Assembly: GCF_020089865.1 (NCBI RefSeq)
Contig: NZ_JAIRBM010000025.1
Location: 1-64,000, forward strand
DNA from: Microvirga puerhi
GTDB taxonomy: Bacteria > Pseudomonadota > Alphaproteobacteria > Rhizobiales > Beijerinckiaceae
Direction: 5' to 3'
DNA length: 64,000 nt
The notes beneath the pieces are model-generated. The model did no database searches. It was not told the DNA's origin and worked only from the letters and a program-made list of their open reading frames with translations. This document shows, piece after piece, positions 36,153-45,646 of this stretch (within the stretch, counting starts at the first letter, position 1; each line of letters starts with the position of its first letter). Both the position numbers and the translations under genes were made by a program.

Positions 36153-37010
36153 ATGAAACGGACGCCTACAACACGGAAATCGACAGGACTGCAACGTCTA
36201 TCCCACTCAGCTGTGAGTCTTTCGCGCGCCCTCTCGAAGCTTGGATTCTGCTTCCGCACGCAGGCTGAACTCTTGATCGCAGAGGGGCGCGTGTGTGTTA
36301 ACGGTGCGATGACTCGCAATTCGGACATCCGCATCGATCTCGAAAATTCTTGCATCGCTGTTGACGATCGACCTATCGCAGCGGAGCGCAAAATCTACAT
36401 GATGCTCAACAAGCCACGCGGCTTGGTCACAACTCGCAACGATCCGCAGGAGCGGAAAACCGTCTACGATTGCCTAGAGGGGCTCGATCTGCCTTTCATC
36501 GTTCCGGTAGGTCGCCTCGACAAAGCAAGCGAAGGCTTACTGCTGCTAACCAACGATACGCGCTGGGCTCAGCGCGTACTAGACCCGGCGTCGAATATCG
36601 AGAAGGTATACCATGTCCAGATTGACTGCTCGCTTGATGAATACCTCCTGAAGCAAGTTGAGGCAGGCATTGTGCTCGATGGCGAATACCTATTCGCAAA
36701 ATCAGCTCGAACTCTCCGCTTCGGCAAACGAAACGCATGGCTTGAAGTTGTTCTGACCGAGGGAAAGAATCGCCAGATCAGACGGCTATTTAACGCTATG
36801 GGTGCGGAGGTGCTTCGTCTTGTAAGGATCGAGGTCGGCGGATTACAGCTGGGCGATCTGCCCCGCGGCATGGTCCGGAATCTCAAGCCCATAGAGAAGG
36901 CGATGCTGGACGTTCAGGTACATGCCCTTCCTGGCCGCTCAAATCGCCGCGCAATGGCTTCGTCAAAGACCCCTCATATCGGATCGGGATATCATCGAGC
37001 GCGTGCTTGA
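36153..37010 (+). CDS. Pseudouridine synthase, RsuA/RluB/RluE/RluF family with S4 domain
   Basis: A 285-residue RNA-modifying enzyme. An S4 RNA-binding domain occupies about residues 18-75 ('SLSRALSKLGFCFRTQAELLIAEGRVCVNG'). The catalytic domain starts with 'MMLNKPRGLVTT' and contains the active-site aspartate in 'VGRLDKASEGLLLLTND'. 'YHVQI', 'LTEGKNRQIRRLFNAMG' and 'LVRIEVGGLQLGDL' complete the family pattern. It converts a specific uridine in rRNA (or possibly tRNA) to pseudouridine. Subtype and target position cannot be fixed by eye. Its flanks are unusually gene-poor. The C-terminal 25 residues are basic and not part of the core fold. Confidence 0.9.
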   Translation: MKRTPTTRKSTGLQRLSHSAVSLSRALSKLGFCFRTQAELLIAEGRVCVNGAMTRNSDIRIDLENSCIAVDDRPIAAERKIYMMLNKPRGLVTTRNDPQERKTVYDCLEGLDLPFIVPVGRLDKASEGLLLLTNDTRWAQRVLDPASNIEKVYHVQIDCSLDEYLLKQVEAGIVLDGEYLFAKSARTLRFGKRNAWLEVVLTEGKNRQIRRLFNAMGAEVLRLVRIEVGGLQLGDLPRGMVRNLKPIEKAMLDVQVHALPGRSNRRAMASSKTPHIGSGYHRARA

Positions 37011-38068
37011 GCTTGATTTGACGTACGGCGGCCGGCTCATTGCCGATGATAAGCGACACCGGATGCCTAGCTGTGAAGCCTGAACCACGCGCGTACCCAA
37101 TGGATCTTATCCAATATCATCGGGTTGCAATCGTCGCTATGGGTCACTTGCACAAATCCTACGCGACGATCAATGACAGCTGTCGGTTCACGTCCGGTCC
37201 GTCACCAAGCTTTATGATCGGGCTAACAAATTAACGCCGCATACCCGGCGAGCGCCTTTTGGGTGCGGTAACGTATACGCTCACCGGTGGCGAGGTTAAG
37301 GTTACGCTATCAAAAGTTCCGAGCCCTCACCACTTTGGATCGATGACGTTATGCATGAGGTGTACCATCCCATCAGATGGCTTAGATAGACACGGTCTCG
37401 TCTAGAGATTTTCGAACTCAAGTACCTATCTATACTTTTTTATCTCACGTAATGTGTGTGGGCCCTCGACTCTGTCCAGTCGCCGCCAGTTCGGCCCAAG
37501 TGTGAATCTTCCTCGCTTAGAGAAGTGCATCCTCTGCGATGATCATGTAGAGTCACCACCATTCCTCCCTTGTCGCGTCCGATACCGAAGTAAAAGACAA
37601 AGTAGCTCTAAGTACAACTCACTGTATTGCGCAAGGAAGTTGCCTCTGATGAATGGGATCGAACCTCAAATAGAGTCGTCATAATTTTTGCATAAACCCT
37701 TCCGACGCAGCGCCTTTGAAGCCCGATCAAAGACAACGTCGCGGAAAGGTCGACTGGACTGTATGCTTGCCCGCGGGGCTTCAACTTTCCTCTACAAGTA
37801 ACTGAGATTGCTTAGCACGCGAAGAGGGAAACCTGGCCCCATTTGCCACGCTTACGGAACAGGATTGCTGCCGGATCTGTTTTACCCACGTATAAATGCC
37901 TTTTCCTCGTTCCAGATCGACTCGACGACTAAGGCAGAGATACAACGGCGCAGGAATACGCGCTTATCCTTCCTGCGGAAACGAAGGCGGATGCTTGTCG
38001 TCGATCGGCCATGGTAGGATATAAGTCACGGTCGCAAAAATGTGAGGCAACGAGCTCTGGAGATGGGC
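37011..38068. other. Gene-poor stretch of about 1 kb, possibly with decayed coding sequence
   Basis: Several short frames occur but none is convincing. One at about 37243-37401 reads 'IPGERLLGAVTYTLTGGEVKVTLSK' and then loses similarity to anything; it has no start codon after the preceding stop. Another at 37454-37684 contains spaced cysteines (CILC...C...C) without a known domain. The base composition is lower in GC than that of neighbouring genes. The promoter of the exporter operon must lie near the right end. Confidence 0.4.
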
Positions 38069-39325
38069 ATGCTCGATGACTCACCACAACAGGTTGGGAA
38101 TCCTCACCAAGACAAGTTCGCAAAGCGAGCGAACTCGTCGAAAGGCGAGCCAGTTCTGCGAGATCGGGAGGCCAAGGACGGGTCGCTCAACGACGACGTA
38201 AGAACCGATACAACTGATGAAAATCGAGCTTCCTCTGGAAAGAGTCGAACCAAACGACTACTGGATATCCTCAAGCATAATCCCGTTGCTGTAACATTCG
38301 GTTTGATAGTTGCCGTTCTAGCAACCCTTGGAGGCTATCTCTACTGGGATTACGCACGCCATTTTGAATCAACTGATGATGCTTTTGTCGACTCGCGCCA
38401 GTTCTCGATCGCGCCAAAGGTTTCGGGCTATCTAAGGGCTGTGGCCGTGACCGACAATCAGCACATCAGCGGTGGAGACCTTATCGCTCGGATCGATAAT
38501 CGGGATTATCGTATCGCTCTGGAGCAGGCAGACGCCCAGGTCACGGCTGCCGAAGCCAATGTCCAGAATATCGATGCTCAGATAACGGCCCAGCAGGCAC
38601 AGATCAGCGAGGCCCAAGCGCAGATCGTACAGGCGCAAGCTGCGCTGACCTTCGCTGAACAGGAAGCCGCTCGTTATGAGGATCTAGCCCGTCGCGGTGC
38701 TGGGTCCATTCAACAGGCACAGCAATCCTCCTCAAATCTTAGGCAACAGGGAGCTAATCTCGAGCGCACGCAAGCAGCGACGACAGCTGCACAACGACAA
38801 ATCGACCCCCTGAAGGCACAGCGGCGTAGTGCGGAGGCAAGCCTCGCTCAGGCCGAAGCTCAGCGCGACCAAGCTCAACTCAATCTCTCTTATACGACCG
38901 TCACAGCCGCCCAAGCTGGCCATATCGTTCGTCTGACCGCAGCTGTCGGACAGCTCGCCCAGGCAGGCACGAGTTTGGCGATGTTCGTGCCGGATGAGAT
39001 CTGGGTCACCGCGAACTTCAAAGAGACGCAGCTTGCATTCATGCGCCCCGGTCAGCCCGTAACCATGACGATCGATGCCTATCCGGCGCGTACCATCCAC
39101 GGCCGCGTCGACAGTATCCAACCCGGATCAGGGACTGCCTTCTCGTTACTCCCGGTAGAGAACGCGACGGGCAATTATGTAAAAATAGTCCAGCGGGTTC
39201 CAGTAAAGCTGACAATGGACGGCCTTCCCCGCGACGTATCAATCGGTCCTGGAATGTCGGCTGTTCCGACGGTCCGGGTTCTACCCCAGCCCTCGCTGTT
39301 CGAACGACTGACGAGGTGGATGTGA
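38069..39325 (+). CDS. Membrane fusion protein of a multidrug exporter (EmrA/HlyD family)
   Basis: A 418-residue protein from ATG 38069 (GGAG 7 bases upstream; the frame also opens at GTG 38042). A polar N-terminus of about 75 residues precedes one transmembrane helix ('VAVTFGLIVAVLATLGGYLYW'), then 'STDDAFVDSRQFSIAPKVSGYL', the hallmark of EmrA-type adaptors. Residues about 155-270 are glutamine/alanine-rich coiled coil, followed by the lipoyl/beta-barrel part 'NLSYTTVTAAQAGHIVRL' and 'VTANFKETQLAFMRPGQPVTMTIDAYP'. It bridges the inner-membrane pump, encoded in the overlapping downstream gene, to an outer-membrane channel. No TolC gene is adjacent. Confidence 0.92.
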   Translation: MLDDSPQQVGNPHQDKFAKRANSSKGEPVLRDREAKDGSLNDDVRTDTTDENRASSGKSRTKRLLDILKHNPVAVTFGLIVAVLATLGGYLYWDYARHFESTDDAFVDSRQFSIAPKVSGYLRAVAVTDNQHISGGDLIARIDNRDYRIALEQADAQVTAAEANVQNIDAQITAQQAQISEAQAQIVQAQAALTFAEQEAARYEDLARRGAGSIQQAQQSSSNLRQQGANLERTQAATTAAQRQIDPLKAQRRSAEASLAQAEAQRDQAQLNLSYTTVTAAQAGHIVRLTAAVGQLAQAGTSLAMFVPDEIWVTANFKETQLAFMRPGQPVTMTIDAYPARTIHGRVDSIQPGSGTAFSLLPVENATGNYVKIVQRVPVKLTMDGLPRDVSIGPGMSAVPTVRVLPQPSLFERLTRWM

Positions 39326-40941
39326 ACGCGAATCCGGCATCTGCTCATGGCGTTCCAACCTCGGCGGCCAGCGGCTCGGTTGGTGGACAGGGTTCCTGGC
39401 TGGTCGCGATTGTAGTCGCCGTCGCGACCTTCATGGAAGTTCTGGATACCACGATTGCCAACGTCGCACTACGTTACATCGCCGGAAGTCTTGCGATCAG
39501 CATTGACGAGGCGTCATGGGTAGTGACGACTTATCTTGTCGCGAACGCCGTCGCGCTGACCGCCAGCAGCTTTCTGGCGAAACTGCTGGGACGGAAAACC
39601 TTCTTTCTCGCATGTCTTGTGCTCTTCACTGCAAGCTCGATTCTTTGCGGACTCGCTTGGAGTATCCAATCGCTACTTTTCTTCCGCATTCTTCAGGGCC
39701 TTGGTGGAGGCGGCATGGTGCCTGTGTCTCAGTCGATTTTAGCAGACTCCTTCCCGCCGCAGAAGCGAGGTCAGGCCTTTGCCCTGTTCGGCATTGCTGT
39801 TGTTGTCGCACCTGTCGTCGGCCCCACACTTGGTGGCTACATTTCCGATAATTACTCCTGGCATTGGTGCTTCTTGATCAACGGGCCCGTCGGACTCGTA
39901 TCGATGGCGCTCGTTTTCATGCTTATCCGAGAACCGCGGGCCGCGACAGAGGAGCGCCGCAAGCTGCGCGAACAGGGCTTTCGATTCGATACGATTGGTT
40001 TTCTCCTAGTCGCTACCTTTCTTGGAGCGCTTGAGGTCATTCTTGATCGAGGTCAGCAGGATGATTGGTTCGCATCGAACTTCGTGATCTCTTTCGCCAT
40101 AGCAAGCGGGCTCGCATTTGCACTCATGATCCCTTGGGAAATTCGCCATCGCAATCCTGTTGTCGATATCCGCATGGTATTTACGCGTCAGTTCGGCTCC
40201 TGCTTCGTGGTTATGCTGGCGACGGGCGCAATTCTGATTGCCACCACTCAGGTCCTGCCACAACTGCTGCAGGAGAATTTTGGCTATACTGCCATGTGGG
40301 CCGGTCTCGTACTATCGCCGGGTGGCTTGATTACGATGATAATGATGATTGTCGTAGGACGACTCTCTGGCCAAGTCCAACCAAAGTACTTGATCGCGAT
40401 TGGAGCATTCGTCATCGCCCTCGCAATGTATAATCTGACTAATCTCTATGGCGCACTCGACTTCTGGTTCTTTGCGCGCTCGCGCATGTATATAGGGATA
40501 GGTTTGCCTCTCATTTTCATTCCTATTACGACGGCGTCCTATGAGGGCATTCCGACCGACAAAACGGACCAGGCGTCCGCCTTAATCAATGTTGCACGCA
40601 ACGCCGGTGGCTCGATAGGCGTATCTCTGGCGCAGAATGTACTGGCCCATCGAGAGCAGTTCCATCAAAGTCGGCTCGTTGAGCACATCATACCTTCAAA
40701 TGCTCAATACCAAGAGACTCTACAGCAAGTTATTAATTACTTCATCGCTCACGGCAGCTCTCCTGAGACCGCTCGAGGCCAAGCCTTGGCATGGATCGGC
40801 CAGCAAGTGCAGGTTCAAGCCTCCATGCTCGCCTACGTCGACGTGTTCTGGACTTTAATGGTGATTTCGTCGGCTACAGTAGTCCTTGCGATGATTCTCC
40901 GGAAAGTCAAACTTGGAGACGCCGTCGCTGTTGCACACTGA
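39322..40941 (+). CDS. MFS drug exporter, DHA2 family (EmrB type)
   Basis: A 539-residue membrane protein with about 14 transmembrane segments. 'FMEVLDTTIANVALRYIAGSLAISIDEASWVVTTYLVANAVALTASSFLAKLLGRK' is the DHA2 start, and 'FRILQGLGGGGMVPVSQSILADSFPPQKRGQAFALFG' carries motif C-like glycines. It exports toxic compounds by proton antiport with the EmrA-type partner. The start is GTG at 39322, whose GTGA overlaps the upstream stop by 4 bases; GTG at 39316 is also possible. No local regulator is present. Confidence 0.92.
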   Translation: MNANPASAHGVPTSAASGSVGGQGSWLVAIVVAVATFMEVLDTTIANVALRYIAGSLAISIDEASWVVTTYLVANAVALTASSFLAKLLGRKTFFLACLVLFTASSILCGLAWSIQSLLFFRILQGLGGGGMVPVSQSILADSFPPQKRGQAFALFGIAVVVAPVVGPTLGGYISDNYSWHWCFLINGPVGLVSMALVFMLIREPRAATEERRKLREQGFRFDTIGFLLVATFLGALEVILDRGQQDDWFASNFVISFAIASGLAFALMIPWEIRHRNPVVDIRMVFTRQFGSCFVVMLATGAILIATTQVLPQLLQENFGYTAMWAGLVLSPGGLITMIMMIVVGRLSGQVQPKYLIAIGAFVIALAMYNLTNLYGALDFWFFARSRMYIGIGLPLIFIPITTASYEGIPTDKTDQASALINVARNAGGSIGVSLAQNVLAHREQFHQSRLVEHIIPSNAQYQETLQQVINYFIAHGSSPETARGQALAWIGQQVQVQASMLAYVDVFWTLMVISSATVVLAMILRKVKLGDAVAVAH

Positions 40942-41187
40942 TGTGATCGAGCAATCTAGCTCGCCCAATAGCGATATTGTCGTGGCTAAATTCGGAAAAT
41001 ATCCTCAGAATGCCCGTGCGACTATGCACCTCGTTCTGACGCCAGCCGGCAAACAGTGCGGGAACAAGGATAGTCAACAAAGGCGCCTAAATACGATTTC
41101 ATGAAGTGTTGTAAGGGCTCTTCCGTGACCCATTCACGAAATCAATTTCCCCAGCTACAAGTTTACTAGCCTCCCTTTTTAATTTGG
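40942..41187. other. Intergenic region between the exporter and pepT
   Basis: About 250 AT-rich bases without a supported gene; the frame at 40913-41104 overlaps the exporter end and matches nothing. The pepT promoter should lie here, but no clear -35/-10 pair stands out. Confidence 0.4.
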
Positions 41188-42432
41188 ATGCCACCTATGA
41201 CCACTACTGTTACCGACCGCTTCCTTCGCTATGTTGTCATCGACACCCAGTCGAACGCAGCATCTTCTACCCAGCCTTCGACCGAGAAACAGAAAAATCT
41301 AGGGCGTCTATTGGTTGAAGAACTACTCGCAATTGGAGTTTCCGATGCGCACCTCGACGAGTATGGTTATGTCTACGGAACTATTCCGTCAAATACATCT
41401 AAGAGCAACGTCCCTGTCATTTGCTTCTGTTCTCATATGGATACGGCGCCAGATTTCTCTGGCACCAGTGTCAGGCCGCAGATCGTCAGCAAGTACCGGG
41501 GCGGCGACATCCAACTGCCGGGCGGCTCTCGTCAAGTCATTCGCGTTTCCGAGCATCCCGTATTGGGCGACCTAATTGGTAACGACATCATCACTTCCGA
41601 TGGCACGACGCTATTGGGTGCGGACGACAAAGCCGGCATTGCCGAAATCATGTCTGCCGCCGAGGTCTTGATTAACAACCCCGATATCAAACATGGCACG
41701 ATCCGTATTCTCTTCACTACTGACGAAGAAATCGGCCGGGGTGTCGACAAGGTCGACCTCAAGAAGCTTGGTGCCGACGTCGGTTACACAATGGATGGCG
41801 AAACCGCCGGAACCGTCGAGGATGAAACCTTCTCTGCTGATGCGGCGGAGATCACTATCGAAGGCGTGGCGATTCATCCGGGCTTTGCCTACGGCAAGAT
41901 GGAAAATGCCATCAAAATCGCCAGTTCCATCGTTGACCGTCTGCCGAAGGATATGGCGCCTGAGACGACGAAGGGTCGACAAGGCTTTATCCATCCAATT
42001 GCTATTTCCGGCATAATGGAAAAGGCGAGCATCAGCTTCATCATCCGCGACTTCACGGAGGAAGGTCTCGGGAGCCAAGAGACACTGCTTCAGAACATTA
42101 CTAAGGAGGTCATCGCAAGATATCCCGGTTCCAACTACACCTTCACGGTCAGGGAGCAGTATCGCAATATGAAGGTCGTGCTCGACCGGCACCCGGAGAT
42201 TGTCGATTATGCCTGCGAGGCGATCCGTCGCGCCGGCATGACGCCTGTGCGTGGCAGCATTCGCGGTGGAACGGATGGCTCACGCCTCTCCTTTATGGGG
42301 CTGCCCTGCGCCAATATCTTTGCCGGTGGCCACGCCTTCCACTCTCCGCTGGAGTTTATCAGCAGTCAGGATATGGAAAAAGCAGTAAGAACGATTGTCG
42401 AACTCGCTAAGCTCTGGGAGGAACGTGCATAA
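41188..42432 (+). CDS. pepT: Peptidase T (tripeptide aminopeptidase)
   Basis: A 414-residue M20B di-zinc peptidase of the usual PepT length. The motifs are 'VICFCSHMDTAPDFSG' (metal H and catalytic D), 'LLGADDKAGIAEIM' (bridging D), 'FTTDEEIGRGVDK' (base and metal ligand E-E), 'TMDGETAGTVEDETFSA' and the closing 'FAGGHAFHSPLEFI' (last histidine ligand). PepT removes the N-terminal residue from tripeptides in the cytoplasm. The gene runs convergent to dppDF of the peptide importer with a 24-base gap, and it fits the peptide-degrading theme of the region. An ATG at 41197 is an alternative start; neither start has a clear ribosome site. Confidence 0.93.
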   Translation: MPPMTTTVTDRFLRYVVIDTQSNAASSTQPSTEKQKNLGRLLVEELLAIGVSDAHLDEYGYVYGTIPSNTSKSNVPVICFCSHMDTAPDFSGTSVRPQIVSKYRGGDIQLPGGSRQVIRVSEHPVLGDLIGNDIITSDGTTLLGADDKAGIAEIMSAAEVLINNPDIKHGTIRILFTTDEEIGRGVDKVDLKKLGADVGYTMDGETAGTVEDETFSADAAEITIEGVAIHPGFAYGKMENAIKIASSIVDRLPKDMAPETTKGRQGFIHPIAISGIMEKASISFIIRDFTEEGLGSQETLLQNITKEVIARYPGSNYTFTVREQYRNMKVVLDRHPEIVDYACEAIRRAGMTPVRGSIRGGTDGSRLSFMGLPCANIFAGGHAFHSPLEFISSQDMEKAVRTIVELAKLWEERA

Positions 42433-42456
42433 GCGCTCCTTATATTTCTTATCAGC

Positions 42457-43410
42457 TCATGCGGGGCTCGCTTCACGCACGAAATGCGTCGAAGTTACTT
42501 CTCGCATGGGATGATGAATAGGGACAAAATTCAGGGGCCGAACGGCACTTGGAATTTCGTCAACTATCGGTTTACGACCTATAGGCCGGCGCGATGGATC
42601 GGCGACCGGCACGGTAGCGAGAAGTTTTCGTGTATAGGAATGCTGCGGATTCGAAAAAACCGACCGTCGATCTCCGATTTCCACGATCTCACCCAAGTAC
42701 ATTACCGCTACTCGATGAGCGATCCGTTCCACAACAGCCATATCATGGCTGATGAACAGGAGTGCGATCCTCATCTCTTGCTGAAGATCCATTAGAAGAT
42801 TTATGACTTGTGCCTGGATCGTCACATCAAGCGAGGCGACTGCCTCATCTGCAATAATTAGCCGCGGCTTCAGAGCCAATGAGCGGGCGATGCAGATCCG
42901 TTGACGTTGCCCGCCGGAGAAGGCGTGAGGGTAACGCTCGAGATGCTCAGGTGCAAGTTCCACCTTGGCCAGCAACTCGGCGGCTCGAGACCGAAGTACT
43001 CTGGACGAGCCCAAGCGATGAACCCGCATTGGGTCTATCAGGGCTTGAGCAATGGTCATACGCGGATTTAGGGATGAAAATGGATCTTGGAAAACCATCT
43101 GAGCTTCACGGCGGAAGCTCGCCATAGCTTTACGAGACGCGCCTATCATTTCTACGCCATCGAAGCGTACTGAGCCAGATTGCGGCTTGTCCAGCTGCAT
43201 GATGCTGCGCGCGACTGTAGACTTTCCGCACCCGGACTCACCCACAAGCGCCAAGGTTTCACCGGGAAAGATATCAAAGGAGACCTTTTCTACGGCATGC
43301 ACGCGACCGGTCGGTCGGCCCAAGACACCAGCCCTAAGATCAAACCGTGTCACAAGATCGCGGACCTCGACAAGCGGTTTGGTACTTGCATCAGTAGGAG
43401 TGGGTATCAT
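42457..43410 (-). CDS. Peptide ABC transporter ATPase (DppF type)
   Basis: A 317-residue ABC ATPase with Walker A GESGCGKS, signature '[17 protein letters not shown]', Walker B '[13 protein letters not shown]' and the oligopeptide-family tail '[19 protein letters not shown]'. It overlaps dppD by 4 bases (ATGA), and the two are expected to form the heterodimeric motor for the permeases encoded at 47639-49545 on the other side of the LysR gene. Confidence 0.92.
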   Translation of the reverse strand: MIPTPTDASTKPLVEVRDLVTRFDLRAGVLGRPTGRVHAVEKVSFDIFPGETLALVGESGCGKSTVARSIMQLDKPQSGSVRFDGVEMIGASRKAMASFRREAQMVFQDPFSSLNPRMTIAQALIDPMRVHRLGSSRVLRSRAAELLAKVELAPEHLERYPHAFSGGQRQRICIARSLALKPRLIIADEAVASLDVTIQAQVINLLMDLQQEMRIALLFISHDMAVVERIAHRVAVMYLGEIVEIGDRRSVFSNPQHSYTRKLLATVPVADPSRRPIGRKPIVDEIPSAVRPLNFVPIHHPMREVTSTHFVREASPA

Positions 43411-44306
43411 CCTATCTCCTTAACCGGCGAGCGCGCCGGCTCATAGACTACAAGGGGAAATTTTTCGGGAGCGTCCCTATCAGCCATACTTCCGAGACGG
43501 GGCACTGCAGAGATCAGCGCCCTCGTGTAGGCATGCTTAGGATTCGAGAAGATTTCATGAACTGAATTCGTCTCGACGATCTCGCCTTTCAGCATGACGC
43601 AGACCCGATCGGCAATTTCAGCGACGACGCCCATATCGTGAGTGATAAACAGTACGGACATGCCGATCTCAGTTTGCAATGCACGCACAAGGTCCAATAT
43701 CTGAGCCTGGATTGTCACGTCGAGCGCCGTCGTTGGCTCGTCGAGAATCATCAGCGACGGGCGGCATGCGAGAGCAATGGCGATCATGACCCGTTGGCGC
43801 ATTCCTCCCGATAACTGGTGAGGATATTGATCCAAGCGCCGGATCGCATCCGGGACCCGAACGAGCTTCAGCACATTTAGAGCAATCGCGCGCGCTTCGC
43901 TTTTGGTCTTATTTTGGTGATGAGTAACTGCCTCAGCAATCTGATCACCGACCGTAAAGACGGGGTTCAAGCTCGACATTGGATCCTGAAAGACAATCGA
44001 TATTTCGGATCCCCGGAGTTTCTCGACGTGCTTTTCTGGGAGCTTAACTAAGTCGATCACTTGGCCGTTCTTCAGTCGCATCATAATTCGCCCGGCCGTA
44101 ATTCGCGCACCGTCGTGCTCCGTAAGTCGCATAACCGTCATTGCGGTAACGGATTTTCCGGAACCCGACTCGCCTACGAGAGCGAGAGTTTCTCCTCGGG
44201 CTATATTGAAGGATACTCCACGAACTGCTCTTAGAGGCTTTTGAGCCTGATTTGCGAAACTGACCTCAAGGTCTTCGACAGCCAGGATCACATCATCAGG
44301 CAGCAC
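43407..44306 (-). CDS. Peptide ABC transporter ATPase (DppD type)
   Basis: A 299-residue ABC ATPase. The start is GTG at 44306-44304, directly preceded by AAGGAG at good spacing; the frame continues to an ATG at 44396 but those 30 residues are cysteine-rich and unlike the family. Motifs: '[17 protein letters not shown]', '[17 protein letters not shown]', '[13 protein letters not shown]' and '[17 protein letters not shown]'. About 215 bases upstream lies a LysR-box palindrome (44520-44534), identical to one near the binding-protein operon, which suggests joint control of the separated transporter halves. Confidence 0.92.
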   Translation of the reverse strand: MLPDDVILAVEDLEVSFANQAQKPLRAVRGVSFNIARGETLALVGESGSGKSVTAMTVMRLTEHDGARITAGRIMMRLKNGQVIDLVKLPEKHVEKLRGSEISIVFQDPMSSLNPVFTVGDQIAEAVTHHQNKTKSEARAIALNVLKLVRVPDAIRRLDQYPHQLSGGMRQRVMIAIALACRPSLMILDEPTTALDVTIQAQILDLVRALQTEIGMSVLFITHDMGVVAEIADRVCVMLKGEIVETNSVHEIFSNPKHAYTRALISAVPRLGSMADRDAPEKFPLVVYEPARSPVKEIG

Positions 44307-44519
44307 TGAGTCTCTCCTTCGATCGCAGGCACAAGCCTGCACATGGTTACCCATGGCGGAACTTACATCGAACGCAATCAGGCAAGATGCTGTCAATAGC
44401 CTCTGTGAGAGCTCGGGCTGTATATATGCTCAAGTAAAAGCCAGCTAAATGATCAAACAGCGATCAATTGATGAATGATTGCACAGAAACGGCAGATATT
44501 CCCTTCAGGAAACTACATT

Positions 44520-44534
44520 ATGCATTTTTTGCAT
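44520..44534. promoter_or_regulatory. LysR-box palindrome upstream of dppDF
   Basis: ATGCATTTTTTGCAT is a perfect palindrome apart from its T-rich centre (ATGCA and TGCAT arms, 5-base spacer). It contains T-N11-A, the core geometry of LysR-family binding sites. It lies between the LysR gene stop (44580) and the dppD start (44306). The identical 15-mer recurs at 45532-45546. Confidence 0.6.
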
Positions 44535-44579
44535 CCATGCTTCACTTTTCACATATTCACAGCGATTGGATGCGGATAA

Positions 44580-45521
44580 TCAGCGAGGAATGGAAAGATC
44601 TCTCCCAGGCCGCCTTTCCGCATTATGGAGAAGATGCTTCCAAAGCTGTTCTCCAGCCCGGCTCAGAGGTCCCGCGCGCCGAAAGATACGAATTTCCATA
44701 GCGAGGGACATTTGCTGCCCCCCGATTTGCACGAGTTCGCCGTCTAGAATGCCCTTGCGAGCGCAGCTCTGAGGCAGCCAGGCGACCCCGTGGCCTGCCA
44801 TCACCATATGTTTCAGACTTTCTGCCAGCGACGACTGATAGACGGTGCTCAGATTCAAAGGCTGTCGCCAACGCGAACGGATTAACGATATGATTTTGCC
44901 TAAATAGCCGTCATTCCAGGAGTACGCGAGGAACGGGATCTCCTCACCATCGGACCGATCAATATCGTAGAGCGGCTTACCCGGACTATCCACCTTCGAG
45001 ACAAGGATCAGCCGATCGGTACCGAGCAGCAATGACTCGAACGGGCCAGTTTTCAATACTGGAGGGCCGTCTGGGTGATCATAGGTGATGGCAAAGTCGC
45101 ACCTATTTGAGGAAAGATGCTCGATGCACTCCATGAAGTCGGCGGCGTGCATGCTGCTACGCGTAGCTAAACTCGCCATCTGCGGCGAACTCATCCATGT
45201 CGGAAAGAAATAGATCGATAGGGTATGGAGCGCAGCAAATGTTACAAGCTGAGAGCTGGCACCCGCTGCGTTGCGACAATCCGTGCGCAGTCGGTACATC
45301 TCACGCACCTGCTCCTGGCACCGTGGGAGGAAGACGTTTCCTGCATCCGTCAGATGAACCGGGTAAGTGCTCCGGTCTATGAGGTCGGCACCGATCCAGG
45401 CTTCCAAGGACTTGATGCGCCGACTGAAGGCAGGTTGGGAAATACTGCGCGCTAGTGCGGCGGTGGAAAAGTTACGGGTTGCGACAAGCTCCAGAAAGTC
45501 TTCGAACCAAGCGAGTTCCAT
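44580..45521 (-). CDS. LysR family transcriptional regulator
   Basis: A 313-residue regulator from the ATG at 45521 (an ATG four codons earlier, at 45533, lies inside the operator palindrome and is less likely; GGGGCAG lies before the chosen start). The N-terminal winged helix reads 'LAWFEDFLELVATRNFSTAALARSISQPAFSRRIKSLEAWIGADLIDRST', followed by a ligand-binding domain with 'GHGVAWLPQSCARKGILDGELVQIG'. The gene is placed between the dppDF genes and the divergent binding-protein operon, and identical LysR-box palindromes flank it, one overlapping its own start region. It probably activates both transporter halves in response to an imported peptide or its product and represses itself. Confidence 0.92.
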   Translation of the reverse strand: MELAWFEDFLELVATRNFSTAALARSISQPAFSRRIKSLEAWIGADLIDRSTYPVHLTDAGNVFLPRCQEQVREMYRLRTDCRNAAGASSQLVTFAALHTLSIYFFPTWMSSPQMASLATRSSMHAADFMECIEHLSSNRCDFAITYDHPDGPPVLKTGPFESLLLGTDRLILVSKVDSPGKPLYDIDRSDGEEIPFLAYSWNDGYLGKIISLIRSRWRQPLNLSTVYQSSLAESLKHMVMAGHGVAWLPQSCARKGILDGELVQIGGQQMSLAMEIRIFRRAGPLSRAGEQLWKHLLHNAERRPGRDLSIPR

Positions 45522-45531
45522 AGACTGCCCC

Positions 45532-45546
45532 ATGCATTTTTTGCAT
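45532..45546. promoter_or_regulatory. LysR-box palindrome in the divergent lysR/binding-protein promoter region
   Basis: A second exact copy of ATGCATTTTTTGCAT, extended here by GCCC/GGGC-like flanks (GCCCC on the left, GGGC on the right). It sits immediately upstream of the LysR start codon and 100 bases before the binding-protein start at 45647, the usual position of an activator/autorepressor site of LysR regulators. Confidence 0.65.
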
Positions 45547-45646
45547 GGGCAATCCTATCTGCACATTGGACAGCGACACAAGTGTGCCCGTAGCCTCATC
45601 TCCAAAATGAGAAGATTGCACGACTCCAGCCAGCAGGGGATATTTG

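Noticed and set aside
37243-37401. Fragment reading 'GAVTYTLTGGEVKVTLSK'
   Set aside because: It has no start codon after the preceding stop and no recognised family; kept only as a hint of decay.
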